Shown: in pieces, positions 34,565-46,212 of the stretch | Layout of the letters: every line of letters starts with the position of its first letter | Position numbering within the stretch: position 1 is the first letter of the stretch | NCBI GenBank assembly: GCA_948474755.1 | Contig: CAOLHI010000146.1 | Span: 558,001 to 622,000, forward strand | Length of the DNA stretch: 64,000 nucleotides | Origin: Ctenosaura bakeri | Taxonomy: Eukaryota; Chordata; Lepidosauria; Squamata; Iguanidae | Direction: 5' to 3' | The notes under the pieces: model-generated | The model's database searches: none | What the model saw: the letters and a program-made list of their open reading frames with translations, nothing else | Told to the model about the DNA's origin: nothing | Translations under genes and position numbers: made by a program

Positions 34565-35472
34565 TGTTAGCCTGCTTACTGTGGGTCCCGGGAGGGACAC
34601 CTAAATAACCTTACAATTACACAAGATGGGGAAATTAGTCAAGAGCACTGGTTGGCACTACGAGAGGCAGGGTAACGCAGCAGGATCTTGTAACCCAATG
34701 TTTACGGGGTCAGGCCAAGTCAAGAAGCAAACCGTGTTCGAAATAATGAATGATCTTTATTAAATACAGGCACACAATGTAAGCAACACACGCACACAGA
34801 TAACTAAGGAAAATAAAGGTGTGAGGATGATAGCGGGATTTTCAGAGGGATAGTAGATTCGGGTGATACGAAACCTGTCCCTGAAGCCCGGAAAGAAGAT
34901 AGAGAGCGATGCTGGGGTTCGATGTATCTCAGCATGTGGAGCTGAGGGGAAGCTCGCCAAGCAAAGCAGCAGCAAGGCGGTCTGGAACTTGAGAGCAATC
35001 CAAGGATGGTCTCGGAATCAGGGGTTTTTATAGGGAGAAATGTAACTGCAGGCTATGCCTTACTTGGTGAGAACAATGACTTTTGGGCTCAGGACAAAGC
35101 TCTGGAAAGGTCAAAATTTAGCATAATTAAGTCCGAATTGACAAAGAGGTAGACAGTATGCAAATGCAGAGTGCTTGGCATTTGAGTATTCAGCTTGCCA
35201 AGTTGCCTGCTTGGGGTAGGGAGTCCTTTGTAAACAGCATGCATACATAATAAGGGCGTTTGCAGAGAGGTCTCCTAAAGTGGTGATCTGGCTATTTCTG
35301 GCCTGCATGGGTGGAGAATGGAATGTCCAGCGATTAGTGGCCGAGCCTAGTTCTGTGCTTGTCCGGGGCCCTCATAAACACGTGGAGAGGAGTGGTGGAA
35401 GAGAGCCAAATTATTGATATCAAAATGATATCTAGGGGTATCTCCAAGGAGGCCTAAACTGCAGTAACATAA
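34565..35472 (-). mobile_element. Solo LTR of an endogenous retrovirus or LTR element, minus strand
   Basis: Read on the minus strand it has LTR architecture: a TATA box (CTATAAAAACCCC, complement of about 35021-35033), a GC-richer R-like region, and AATAAA (complement of 34756-34761) about 270 nt downstream, then a U5-like part ending near a TGTGGGTCCCGGGAGG block (34580). The ends TGTTA (34565) and TAACA (35472) form an inverted pair but no target duplication was found, so both borders are approximate. No gag, pol or env remnants adjoin it. Confidence 0.55.
35024..35033 (-). promoter_or_regulatory. TATA box of the solo LTR
   Basis: The complement reads CTATAAAAA, about 270 nt ahead of the AATAAA on the same strand. 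Confidence 0.5.
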
Positions 35473-35790
35473 CCAACATGCTGAACTTATTGGGGCTATC
35501 ATATGAGCAGCATGCACAACTCTTTTTAAGTTTGAACATTCACCACACTAATGAAATTGATGCTACCAGTTGCCATTAGATTTGGGACAAGTTTACAGAA
35601 TAATAGTCAGTCACTGAAAAAGATGCAGTGATGACCATCTACTTAGATGCCTTTAAAAGACAAAGGCCTAGCTATCAATAGCTGTATATAATAATGTCTA
35701 TATAGTATCTTAAATACTGGTGGAAGTATGATTCCTGGTACTAGTTCTTAGAAACACCTGTAGGAGAGTGCTGTTCCACTCATGTACTGG

Positions 35791-35810
35791 TTACTTACTT
35801 ACTTACTTAC
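35791..35810. repeat. (TTAC)n microsatellite
   Basis: Five TTAC units. Confidence 0.85.
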
Positions 35811-35916
35811 GGCTGTAGGTCTATGCCTGCTGATCTGCAATCTGGTGCTATAAGCCCAATGGGTTTTGCACATGAAAAGATACACCTAAAATTACATTGT
35901 TAAAATTTTTATACTC

Positions 35917-38853
35917 ACAAGATAAAGGATTGATGGAAGAAATGATATCAGAAGAGGAAATAGAAGAAGTAATAAATAATTTAAAAGGAGGAAAGTCACC
36001 AGGATTGGATGGACTAGGTCCAGAATATTATAAAACATTTAAAAAAGGTTTAATTCCTAAACTAAAAGTGTTATATAATAGTATATTGAGGGGTGAAAAA
36101 ATTCCATTATCATGGAAGCAGTCACTAATAATATTAATTTTAAAACCAAATAAGGATCCTATGGATCCAGGTTCTTATAGACCAATATCTTTAATAAATC
36201 AAGATGCAAAAATCTTGACAGCAATAATGGCGAAGAGGTTAAATAAATTTATTTATAAGTATATACATAAAGATCAATGTGGTTTTATTCAAGGAAGACA
36301 GATGGCAAATTTAATAGGGAAAACGATAAATAAAATAAATATAATGGACAGAGATAAACAAAAAGCTGGAATTTTAGCCCTAGATATATTTAAAGCCTTT
36401 GATTGTGTGGAATGGCCGGCATTAAAAACAATTTTAAATAAAATAGGATTAGGAGAGAGATTTAAAGGGTTAATAAATCAATTGTATTCACATAATACAT
36501 CTGTAGTGATGGTAAATGATGGATTTACAGAACAGATTCAAATAACAAGAGGAACGAGACAAGGATGTCCATTATCTCCAGTTTTATTTGCAATAGTTAT
36601 AGAAATGTTAGCGAATGTGATAAGAAATGATGAGAATTTGGAAGGAATTGGAGTTAAGGAAAAAAATAAAATAAGCTTATTTGCAGATGACACATTGTTG
36701 ACAATTAAGGATCCAATTGAAAAGATAGATAGGATAGATAAACATTTAATAGAGTTTGGGGAGAAGACTGGATTAGAAATAAATTGGGCCAAATCAGAAA
36801 TAATGTTATTTAATTATACTAAAGAAGAAGTACAAAAATTTATAAGTAGTAAAAGAGGATTACTTAAAATAAAAGAATCAATTAAATATTTAGGAATAGA
36901 GATTACAAAAAATTTACAAGAATTACAGGAAAAAAATTTCAAGAAATTAAGATTAGAAACAAAAAGGAAATTAGAGGACTACAAAAATATAAAGCTATCG
37001 TGGTTTGGTAGAATAGCAGTGGTAAAAATGAAAATTTTACCTAAAATTAACTTTTTGTTTAGAATGCTACCAATAAAAATATCAGAGGAAGAATTAAAGG
37101 AGTGGCAAAAGATATTAAATAATTTTTGTAATGGAAATAAAAAATCGAGGATTAACAAGAAATATTGGTATAAAAGTCAAAAAGAAGGTGGCCTGGGACT
37201 TCCAAATTTAAAATGGTATTATTATGCAAATCAATTGAGATATATCATAGAGGGGGTTTCAGGAAAGGGTGATTTAGATTGGTTAGAGATAGAAGATATG
37301 AATATTGAGACAAAATTAGAAAATATATTTTTTAGGAATTTTTCAAAGAAAGAAATGGAGAAGATAGAAAATCCTTTTATAAAAAATATAATAGAAATAG
37401 GGGAAAAAAATAAAAGAAAATTATTACCGAATATATCAATATTAACTCCGATAGTGATGATGGAAAAATTTCCAATAAATTTAAGAGAAATAATAGAGAA
37501 AGAAATAAAAAAACAAAAAATTTATAGATTAAAAGAATGGATGAAAATAATGATAAATAAAGATAGAATGAAAGAGAGATTGCAGGAAACTAAAATATCC
37601 TGGTTAAATTATATACAATTAGAGCAATGGACAAAGAGTATGAAAAGATATGTTAAGGATTTTAAAGAATATACTAAATTTGAACAAATTATTATTCAAA
37701 GAGAAAATATGCAAGAAAATGAAATACTAAAAGGTATTACAAGTGAAATATATAAAATATTAGCAAAAGAACAAGAAGAGGATTTTCTTAGAAAAATGTG
37801 GGAGGAAGAGATAGTACAAAATATAGATATACAAGAATGGAGAAAAATTTGGAAACAACGTCATTTAAAAAAATTATCAATAAGAATAAAAGAGAATTAT
37901 TATAAATTAGTGTGGAAATGGTACTTGACTCCAGTGAAATTAAATCAAATAGATGAGAAATATTCAAGATTATGTTGGAGAGGATGTCAAGAAATTGGTA
38001 CATATATGCATATGTGGTGGAATTGCAATAAGATAATGGAGTTTTGGCAAAAGGTTTTTAAAGAGATAAAAGAGATTATAGGAGCAGATATACCAGTATG
38101 TCCAAATATTGCATTGTTGTCTATATATGATAAGGTTGAGTGTACTCAAGTAAAGAAAGAATTAATAACAAATTTGTTAACTGCAGCGAGATTAATAATA
38201 GCAAAAAAATGGAAAGCAAATGAAAAATTTCAAATAGAGGAATGGTATAACGAAGTGTGGAAAATCGCAATTAATGATAAACTAACATGTAGAATTAGGT
38301 TTATGAAAGGTTTGGTTAAAGGGAATGATTTTGAAGAAATTTGGAAAATATTTTTGGATAAAGTTCTGAAAAGAGATAGTAATACTACCCTGTCAAAAGA
38401 AGAATGGCAATTTTGGAAAGTGGATTAAATAAAAAGTTGGCTCTGGGGGGTGGGTATTTTTTAGTTTTAGTTTTGTTTTTCTTTTATGTTGTATATTTTG
38501 TAATTCTTAGTAGGTGTGTGTGTTAAACTTGTGATTTATAGATTTAAAAGGATAAGTGATGTCAATGTTTTTTTAAAAAAAAAAGTTAAAAGAATTAACA
38601 ATAGAAATAGATTAAAGGGGATGTGAAAAATATTGAATTAAATGTGAAATTATAATAGTTGAACAGATTTATAAATTTAAGGGTAAAGGTGCAAAATAAC
38701 AATGAAAGTTAGTATTGCTTAAGAGAAGAGAAAAAAAGAAAAAGAAAAAAAATTTTTTTTTAATTCACTATTATGTATATCACATGGTGTTTAATTTTTT
38801 TTCTTGTTTTGTATTTGTGATTTAGTTATATAATTAATAAAAATTTAAAAAAA
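35917..38853 (+). mobile_element. L1 LINE, 5'-truncated, young
   Basis: A near-perfect target duplication flanks it: AAAATTTTTATACTC at 35902-35916 and AAAATTTTATACTC at 38854-38867 (one T shorter). It consists of the 3' two thirds of ORF2, a 3' UTR of about 420 bp that opens with a G-rich tract (CTCTGGGGGGTGGGTA), and an A-rich end. Truncation falls at the start of the reverse transcriptase domain, typical of target-primed reverse transcription. It sits in an antisense L2 tail whose two halves are 35880-35916 and 38868-38905. Confidence 0.92.
35918..38428 (+). CDS. L1 ORF2 reverse transcriptase, 5'-truncated open frame
   Basis: About 836 codons are open with no stop or frameshift. The reverse-transcriptase core is visible: KGGKSPGLDG near the start, YRPISLINQDAKI, motif A LDIFKAFDCVEW, motif B GTRQGCPLSPVLFAIV and the catalytic FADDT in ISLFADDTLL, then YLGIEITKN. 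The C-terminal Cys/His motif C-x3-C-x7-H-x4-C (CWRGCQEIGTYMHMWWNC) begins at 37973. The endonuclease is missing. The frame is open upstream into the target duplication, so apparent starts at 35897 are not real; no functional initiation is expected. The open frame indicates recent insertion. Confidence 0.9.
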   Translation, partial: QDKGLMEEMISEEEIEEVINNLKGGKSPGLDGLGPEYYKTFKKGLIPKLKVLYNSILRGEKIPLSWKQSLIILILKPNKDPMDPGSYRPISLINQDAKILTAIMAKRLNKFIYKYIHKDQCGFIQGRQMANLIGKTINKINIMDRDKQKAGILALDIFKAFDCVEWPALKTILNKIGLGERFKGLINQLYSHNTSVVMVNDGFTEQIQITRGTRQGCPLSPVLFAIVIEMLANVIRNDENLEGIGVKEKNKISLFADDTLLTIKDPIEKIDRIDKHLIEFGEKTGLEINWAKSEIMLFNYTKEEVQKFISSKRGLLKIKESIKYLGIEITKNLQELQEKNFKKLRLETKRKLEDYKNIKLSWFGRIAVVKMKILPKINFLFRMLPIKISEEELKEWQKILNNFCNGNKKSRINKKYWYKSQKEGGLGLPNLKWYYYANQLRYIIEGVSGKGDLDWLEIEDMNIETKLENIFFRNFSKKEMEKIENPFIKNIIEIGEKNKRKLLPNISILTPIVMMEKFPINLREIIEKEIKKQKIYRLKEWMKIMINKDRMKERLQETKISWLNYIQLEQWTKSMKRYVKDFKEYTKFEQIIIQRENMQENEILKGITSEIYKILAKEQEEDFLRKMWEEEIVQNIDIQEWRKIWKQRHLKKLSIRIKENYYKLVWKWYLTPVKLNQIDEKYSRLCWRGCQEIGTYMHMWWNCNKIMEFWQKVFKEIKEIIGADIPVCPNIALLSIYDKVECTQVKKELITNLLTAARLIIAKKWKANEKFQIEEWYNEVWKIAINDKLTCRIRFMKGLVKGNDFEEIWKIFLDKVLKRDSNTTLSKEEWQFWKVD

Positions 38854-38867
38854 AAAATTTTATACTC

Positions 38868-39444
38868 CATTTTTCAACCAGAAAGACTCCCACAATGGCT
38901 TATAGATCAATGAAAAAAGAAAATCAGTCAATTGGTAATTGTAAATTCAGATTTAGATTGTAAATTCAGATTTACAATCTAAAAATACTCAACACTAGAA
39001 AAGAAGAAAAAGACGAAGTTGTAGAGTCTTTGGCCATTGGCATTTGAGTGGCTCTTGACAGAACAGAAGACTGAACTAGATAGGCTTTTGATCAATTTCA
39101 GCAAAGCTTTTTTATTTTCTTATGACCATTTCTGCACATATGTTGTATCTTGTCTTAAGTCCAGATCATTTTACTACATCTGGCAAATGTAGCATCTCCT
39201 CCTCTTTCTCCTTAGTATTTCACACATTTTTGTGAGTCTTATAATATGTGAACTTCATAAATATTCTGCTCTTACTGTACACATATTTAGATTAGAATCT
39301 CAAGCTTGAATCCTATTGCAGGCCCATTGAATCAATGAGATGTACCTATATATTGAATCATCATCGGCAATTGATTCAATAGGTCTGTTCTAGCTGGGAC
39401 TAACCAAAAGGCCTCAGATCCAATTGTACGTAAACATATTTGCA
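38868..39444. other. Intergenic; L2-tail remainder and a small palindrome
   Basis: 38868-38905 continues the antisense L2 tail that hosts the L1. At 38957-38982 there is an 11-bp perfect palindrome (AGATTGTAAAT / ATTTACAATCT, 4-nt loop). Nothing else recognised. Confidence 0.5.
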
Positions 39445-39760
39445 TTTTTAAAATTTATACACTATACCTTCAGCCAAAACAGATTCAAGGACAGTGTATA
39501 CAGCAAACCAAATATACAGTCTAATCTTCAAATAGCATATTTAATTAACCATAAATAAAGCTGAGAGGTTTAAACTATACAAGTGGCTAAAAATGCATTA
39601 AATTGAAGTACTTAATTACATCAAACAGTTTTAACCTCATGCCAAAAGGACTACAACGTTGGTATCAGGAATACATCTTCTGGGTTGGTATTTCACAACT
39701 GGGATGCCACTAGAAACTAAAAGGACAGAGCCTTATAGACTTGTCTTTCTCTGATACAGA
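39445..39760 (-). mobile_element. L2 LINE 3' end, antisense, degraded
   Basis: 'AAATTTATACACTATACCTT' then 'CAGCCAAAACAGATTCAAGG' is the antisense of the L2 3' terminus. Further blocks near 39640-39720 resemble antisense L2 3' sequence. Confidence 0.45.
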
Positions 39761-42689
39761 AATGCCTGAGAATTCTTGGCTTTCTGCATTGATTGATTGA
39801 TTGACTGATTGATTGCACTTTTAGACCATTCAATAACCAGGTTTCTCTAGGAAGAATATAATACAGCATGTTCTTTTACATGCATAGCCTGTACTGAGAA
39901 CCAGAAGCTGTAACTAATAACAAAATTAGGACTCTACATATATTCTCTCTTTCTCATTATAGGTCATACCCATGTGAGTTTGAGGCATGTTCCCAATTAT
40001 GCCACATAGGATATAGAGAACTAACGCACATAGTCCATGTGCAAACTTGTTTCCCTTCTAAGAAAGAAGTAGTTATCATTAGTAGATAATGTACACTCCA
40101 AATGTGCCTTGTAGGTAGTCCACGTAACTGTACAGCCTGTCCCAAACAGTGTGACCAGATGCTTCCAAAATGTACTAGAATCTCTAGGGCATATTGGTCT
40201 CAGTTGAGACGAACTTCTAATAGATGATTTGGAATGCTGGGGGAAGCAATTCTGGCAGGATCCATTCTCATTTAATCATTCCATCCTAGGGTCTAAGTCA
40301 CCCAAATTATCTTGAACTAATCTTACAGACTGAAAACAAGACAAACAATTAATGTTGACTCCACCCAAATCCTCTCTGATGTTAGAAATCCAGATAGCAT
40401 ATTTCAAGAAAGAAATACATTGTCCCTCAAGCTGTTTGGAGAAGGTAGAACAGTGACCATAGTGTTTTATATGGAGGAATTCAAGGAGACAAGACACTTG
40501 CCACAGAGTTATTCAGTTCCCTTTCCCAAAATGTACTAAGAACTGAGCAAGTCTGGGAAGGGGAAAAAAGAAAAAGAAAAAAGGATCTAGCCTTGATGTG
40601 AGCTGAGGAACAAGATGTAGTCCTTCACGTAGGACACACCCCATGAGATGCAGTCTTTCTCCTCAGTTTTCAAAAAGCAAGGAGTAGGTTTGCCAAATCC
40701 TGAAACCACTCTAATTACATTAATAAAAATAGATTTAATATTCGCTGTCGCCAGTCAAAGACAGCTGTCTGCCTTGTTATTGGTGCTGACACTGCCTGCT
40801 AAGGCAGCTTCTCTTCTTTATTTTACAGAAGCAAAATGTAATTGTATTTCAGAATGGGGGAGTGGGGATGGGCAACATTTGCATTATGTACTGTAGGAGA
40901 AAAGAAACCTAGTATTCTGCAGATTTTAAGCTCAAATCAAAGTGGTCAGCCAGGCAAAACCAGAATACTACATAGCCAACCTGAATCCTTAATCTTTCCT
41001 GATAGCGTAAAAAACCTGCACTCTCTTTGCTAGGGAATGACTCCACTTGGTATTTAAATTTATGTGAAAAGGAATCAGCCTACAAATATAACTTAAGTCT
41101 GATGTCTTTTTCTAGGTTAGCTCTGCCTTATTTAGTCAGCTTCATTACATGCTCAGTGACATAAAACCAGGTGGCAGTTGACACACTAAACCACTCTAAG
41201 CAGGTCACGGTCTTCTCCAGTGTCAATCATTTGCCTGGGGTCAGGAAGTAGAACTAGGCCATGATTTCATTTCCAAAACATCAGAACTGCTTTGGTTTCT
41301 TGTTAGTTTGATTCAATGTACACATTATTGGGCACTATGGTCTGATATCATCAGTTCTAGGAGCACAGTGAGGGAGAGAAGAATTGTTTGGGGATGGAAA
41401 ATAAAGAGGCACCGTTCAAAGCAAAGGGAAATCATTTTTGCAAGTGATCTTGGTTAAATCTGCCCATTTGTTGATAATGCTGCTGAAAAAAATGACATTC
41501 ATTTAGGACTGTTTATTAATCAGCATTCTCTCTCTCTCTCTCTCTGTGGAACCCCTGCAATTAAATTAATGGATGTTACCAGGCTATAGTATGTACTGGT
41601 GATGGTGGCAGAAATTAAACATTCTTTTTTTTTGTATAACTTTGATATAATTTCATTAGCATAGAACCTATTTTTATGTTATGTTATTTAAAATAAGCTG
41701 TCCTATTGTCATGTTTTCAGAACAATAAGATTTTTAAAAATGTGCCAAACTACACAAACAAATAAAATGCACTTTAAAAAGAGAGGGAAAAAATGAGGCA
41801 GGTAAAAGGAATTTAATATAGGAACAGAGTAAAATTCCTAAGAAAGTAACATGGCCTTGAACTGCTATCAAAATTCAGCCATGTCTCATATCAGATGCCA
41901 TTTCAAATTCTTGTCTTCCATTTGCAGAACATATGAGGTGCAATTCTAAGCATGTTTTCCCAAAAGTTAGTCCAAGAGAACTTTGGATAGGATAAAGGTC
42001 CCTGAGTTATAGAAAAGCCAGTGAGCATAAACTCATTGCCAGCTATAAGCAGCAGCAGCAGATTTCTGATCTTGGATTTATTAGAACCATTAAACCCTTT
42101 GGTCTGCTGGGAAGGCCACAGAAATGCTCACCACCTGATGGCAAGGATCTTCCATATGAACCCATAGTAGGAAAAACAAAAATGTGTGACAGGAGAAACA
42201 CATCTCTCACCATTAGCTAACATGAGTCAGCAGGGCTTAGGGTGTCAGAAATGTAGTGCTGCTTCACGTGGTCCATGTATCCCACTTAGGAGTGTACTAT
42301 GCATTGCTTCCTTCCTCTGTTAAAGGAACTCATGCTGTTAAAGAAGAGAATCAATGCCAAGTCCTGCTAAGGCAACTGTGTGTTGACCAGAATGGCAGTT
42401 CTCACTGGTTCATCAGCTTCCAGGTGAAATCTACTACATTCCAGGGAATGAACTGAAGACATATGACAGCAGCTTAGCAGAAGCTAAGTGGTTCTGAATC
42501 TTGTCAATGTCTGGATGTAAATTATCTGGAAACCCTTGCATGCTTCCTTCAGTTCTGTGGTGGAAGAAAGGAGGTACATATAGATAGATAAATATGATCT
42601 GAAGATGGCTGCAGATCAGTTTGATCTTCAGCAGAACAAAGATCTCCCAGAGGCAAAGAATGAGCTGGTAAGACTAAGCTTTTGTTCAT
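39761..42689. other. Intergenic; possible conserved block at 40728-40860
   Basis: Contains (ATTG)n at 39788-39816 and (TC)n at 41527-41546. The 40728-40860 block looks single-copy, with CpGs in an otherwise CpG-poor context. No gene. Confidence 0.4.
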
Positions 42690-42905
42690 CTCAACAAAGA
42701 GCACCTGGCTAGGATCATACCATTATCTTACATCACACCCTTGGTCCATCTAGACCAGCACTGTCTACAGTGAATGCTCCTACTTCTCCAGGGTTTCAAA
42801 CAAGGGTCTTCTCCAATTATATATGGAGTTGCTGTGGAATGAACTCAGGATCTTCTTCCTAAGAATGTGTGTAGCTTTTTCTGTTATGTAGAGAGCAATG
42901 CCACA
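42690..42905 (-). mobile_element. Second tRNA-derived SINE family, minus strand
   Basis: The plus strand reads 'ACCCTTGGTCCATCTAGACC', 'CTTCTCCAGGGTTTCAAACA', 'GGAATGAACTCAGGATCTTC' and 'TATGTAGAGAGCAATGCCAC'. This is the antisense of a sauropsid SINE with a tRNA-like head (... GCATTGCTCTCTACATAACA on the minus strand). It is diverged. Confidence 0.5.
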
Positions 42906-43132
42906 ACCTAAAAGGAGTTTCTTCTGTACAGCTTAGATAAAGGCATCACTACAGCATAAGTGCGACCCAGAACACAAGCCTTGAAGACGTTGCCATCATT
43001 GCTAAAAGACCTTCAGTCCATTCTTCATTTTGTCATCAGGATTGCCTTACTATCTGCTGAGCATCTTGATGATATGTTCAGAGGCTTTTCCATTCTCATG
43101 TTACAATTTCAGTCTGATCCTCAAGTTACAAT

Positions 43133-43205
43133 TCTATATCTGTATCTACTCAGAAGTAAATCTTGCTGAATTCAGTGGGGCTCACTCTCAGGGATAGGAT
43201 TGTAG
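43133..43205 (+). repeat. Unnamed interspersed repeat fragment
   Basis: TACTCAGAAGTAAATCTTGC followed by TGAATTCAGTGGGGCTCACT and a GGATAGGATTG end; same family as 7-93. Confidence 0.45.
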
Positions 43206-43699
43206 CAATTTTTCTCCCTGTTTTGAGCTTTTATTTCTTCTTACTATAATCTACACTATTGGTGTAAGCTCCTTCCTAGAAGCTTATACCAGTTTGGTTT
43301 ATAACTGTGGGTCATTTCCGGAAAAAAATTAATTAAAAAAGATTGTAATTTAACTAAATGATAGCTAATCTCCACAGTTTTTCAGCTGAGAGTAATAGAA
43401 AGAATAGAGAAGCTTACAAATATGTCCAAAGTTGTCTTCCCTGAGAGTTCAAAGCCTAGGAGTCTTTTCCAAAACAAACTGCAATATGACATTTGAGGGA
43501 AAAACTTCTAGGGGAAATAAACAGCATAAGGTTGTATTAGATGTGTGGCTGGTAATGAACATGCTGCAAAGAGATTAACTTCACTTCACTAAGAAGGTCC
43601 AGTTTTCAAGATTTCTTTCAACCAAAGAAAGAGTTGTCAGCTATGTGTTCAATTGTGAGCTAAGTTTTCAGTTCTGAGAAAATATTCTTTAATAAAAAA

Positions 43700-43880
43700 G
43701 ATCTTAAAGAACACAAAAGAGCCATGCTGGATAAGACCCAAAGGCCCATCTAATCAAGCATTCTGTGCACAATGGCCAACCTGAGACCTATGGAAAGCCA
43801 CAAGTATAATTGCCATGGAAAAGACACAGTGACTAGAATTTCCATTATTCAAATTCAGGCAATACTCCTATGGAAAAATG
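43700..43880. repeat. Interspersed repeat, 'agccatgctggataagaccc' type
   Basis: The blocks AAGAGCCATGCTGGATAAGA and CCCAAAGGCCCATCTAATCA belong to a repeat common in sauropsids. Its 'ggcccatctag' block resembles the tail of the SINE at 42690-42905. Family not assigned. Confidence 0.4.
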
Positions 43881-45193
43881 CAAGTCCATTAAAAAACAGT
43901 TTTCAGCTGCCATATTATACTGTGTTATATTAATTATGCATAAGGCTGATAGACTACATGGATAATATGGGAAAGAGAAGGCAGATCTTGCTTGGACTTA
44001 GAACCAAACTGGAAAATTAGTGCTTATTTAGGACTGAATGAATTTAATGAACAGAATCATGTAGAAAATGAGAGCACCCAACTTCTTAGCCTTACATACA
44101 GCTATACTCCAGTCTTAAGTAACTAAATCCAGCCTGCTGTGTTGTGTGTCAGCTGCAACTGCATTCTAATGGTTTACAAGCTCTGATTAGATGTTCATCA
44201 GCTGGCTCACTAACGGCTGAAGTCAGAACTGCAGAAAGTATTTATGAGCCCTACAGCAAATATAAGCCATTCCTCATAAGGGTGTTTCCATATCCAAGCT
44301 AAAGTAAACTCTCATTACATTAATCAACAGTTGCCTAATACTTTGAGCTGCTATCTTATCACTGTATCTTCCTTGCTTTTGGCCTGAAAGCAGCACAGTG
44401 ATTAAGGATGAGAGCTATGAGCTAGAAGCAGCTCTATCTCACCTACAAACTTTCTCAGTAGATAATGTTATGCAAACAAAGTGCAGTGAGCTTCCCACCA
44501 TCAGCCAGCTATGGAGCCATCATCTAGCTTGCTACACATTTCTGTTGAAAAAATTGCTGAGGTGTTTCATATGTTAGCCACCCGAAGCCTAGTGCCATCT
44601 TGATTTGTTGAACTGAGACTCCCCCAATCCCTTAACCTGAGAGTTGCAGTCTAACACATCTATACAACCCCAGGCTGGACAAGACATGTGGATATGAACG
44701 TTTGGAACATTTGAAACGTCTTCTGAATAGCTTTATTCCCACTTTGTCAGACTTGTCTGGGTAGAATTCAGTCAAAATGGTACAGAAATATTGTATTTAC
44801 TGCCTTGACCTTTGTTGTTTTATACTAAATTTCAGTTTGAACAATGACTGGGTAACCTTCTGGGGTCAACTTGGCAAACAACCCACCATTTTTGGCACCC
44901 ATCAAATATTTTTGGGCCTATCATACTATCAAGAATAGGGTATGTGTGTGTTTTGTATGGGAAGAGGATAGAAAAGGAAGGCTTGAGTTTAACCAGGGCA
45001 CAGACAAACCAAACCTGCTTTCTTTTCTCCCTCATTGGAGTAGCAGTGCTCCTTTATATCTTAATATCACACCTTGGCTTCCTCCCCACATTTTATCACA
45101 ACCCTGCATTCCCTAAAACCCACAACCTTTGTGGATAAAGGGCAAAGCTTATTAATGGTTACTCCCCAAAGGAATGTTTAATCTGTGGTAGTG
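43881..45193. other. Intergenic; possible conserved block at 44156-44370
   Basis: No gene. The 44156-44370 block looks unlike any repeat here and carries an E-box (CAGCTG) and tightly spaced non-repetitive words. Conservation cannot be judged from one sequence. Confidence 0.35.
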
Positions 45194-45733
45194 TGTTATT
45201 AAAAATAAAAGAAGAAAGAAATGAAGAAAATATTCTGCTAAGGCAGTACTAATAGAAAAAATAGAATGAAATCTTTATTAGAATAACAGACTCGGAAGAA
45301 GGTAATGTGAATTCAAGGATATTCAATCAAATATAACAAATTATTAAGGATATTTAACTATATTCTTCAAAACACAGCAGTGTTTTCCCAACAGAGTTTT
45401 CACACACATCCTTTTGGCTCTCCCAGCACAAAGGTGTGTTTCTCCACTCAGGGTTCCACTCTCTGATCCTTTCAGAGGTGGCTTGGTTACTTCTCTGCTC
45501 CTACACTAGGCCACTGAGAAGCTAACCTTCTCCCAGAAAACCCTCTTTTGGATTACTGGGCATTCAGAGTTCTCTCTATAACTCTCACTGAAGGAAAATA
45601 GCTTTCAACCATGCTTCCAGTATACAGGCTTTCTTACTGTCTCACCCATAGCCCCTTCCTCTGAGCCAATCTGATTACACCACCCTCTGTTACTAGGGCT
45701 GCTCTGCTAGCCACACCTCCAGGCTATGTCACA
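45194..45733 (-). mobile_element. Possible solo LTR, minus strand
   Basis: The minus strand begins TGTGACATAGCCTGGAGGTG at 45733, has a weak TATA-like GTTATAGAGAG near 45575 and AATAAA (complement of 45274-45279) about 300 nt later, and ends ...TAACA at 45194. The TG...CA ends fit an LTR but no target duplication was found. Its class (Gypsy or retroviral) is unknown. Confidence 0.4.
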
Positions 45734-46212
45734 CATACCCCTAGAGGTTTGCAGGAACACGGTTTGCCAATTTTAGGGCAAAAAATATTTGAAGACATAG
45801 TGGTGTGGAGGAGCCAGTGTACCATAAAAATGACACTGGGAATAGATGCAGTCGTCATCCACTCCTGTTCTGAGCTATTCCCTCATATCTATGTGCAAAA
45901 CCTCCAGGATGTGAGGTAACAGCACCCAAATTGGTGTCCTTAACAAGTGTCAGGCAGTGATTCAACTTGTGCAAATGAAGAATCTTTGAGGGCCTTCATA
46001 ACAGACTAGTGGTTCAGGTAAAACACTGGCCCACCACCCTCATAGCAGTCTCCAAGTGAAGCTTGCTTGCTTGACTGAGGAAATACAACACCATATTTTG
46101 AGTAGATTTTCATAACCCTGTTCTCTGATCAAGCACGGGGTTTCAAAGCAGAAGATAAATATTGTATGTTATCAGTGCAGCCCATCCAGTGATATTTGTC
46201 GTGGCTTCACAA
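45734..46212. other. Intergenic, nothing recognised
   Basis: No gene or repeat that I can support. Confidence 0.4.
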
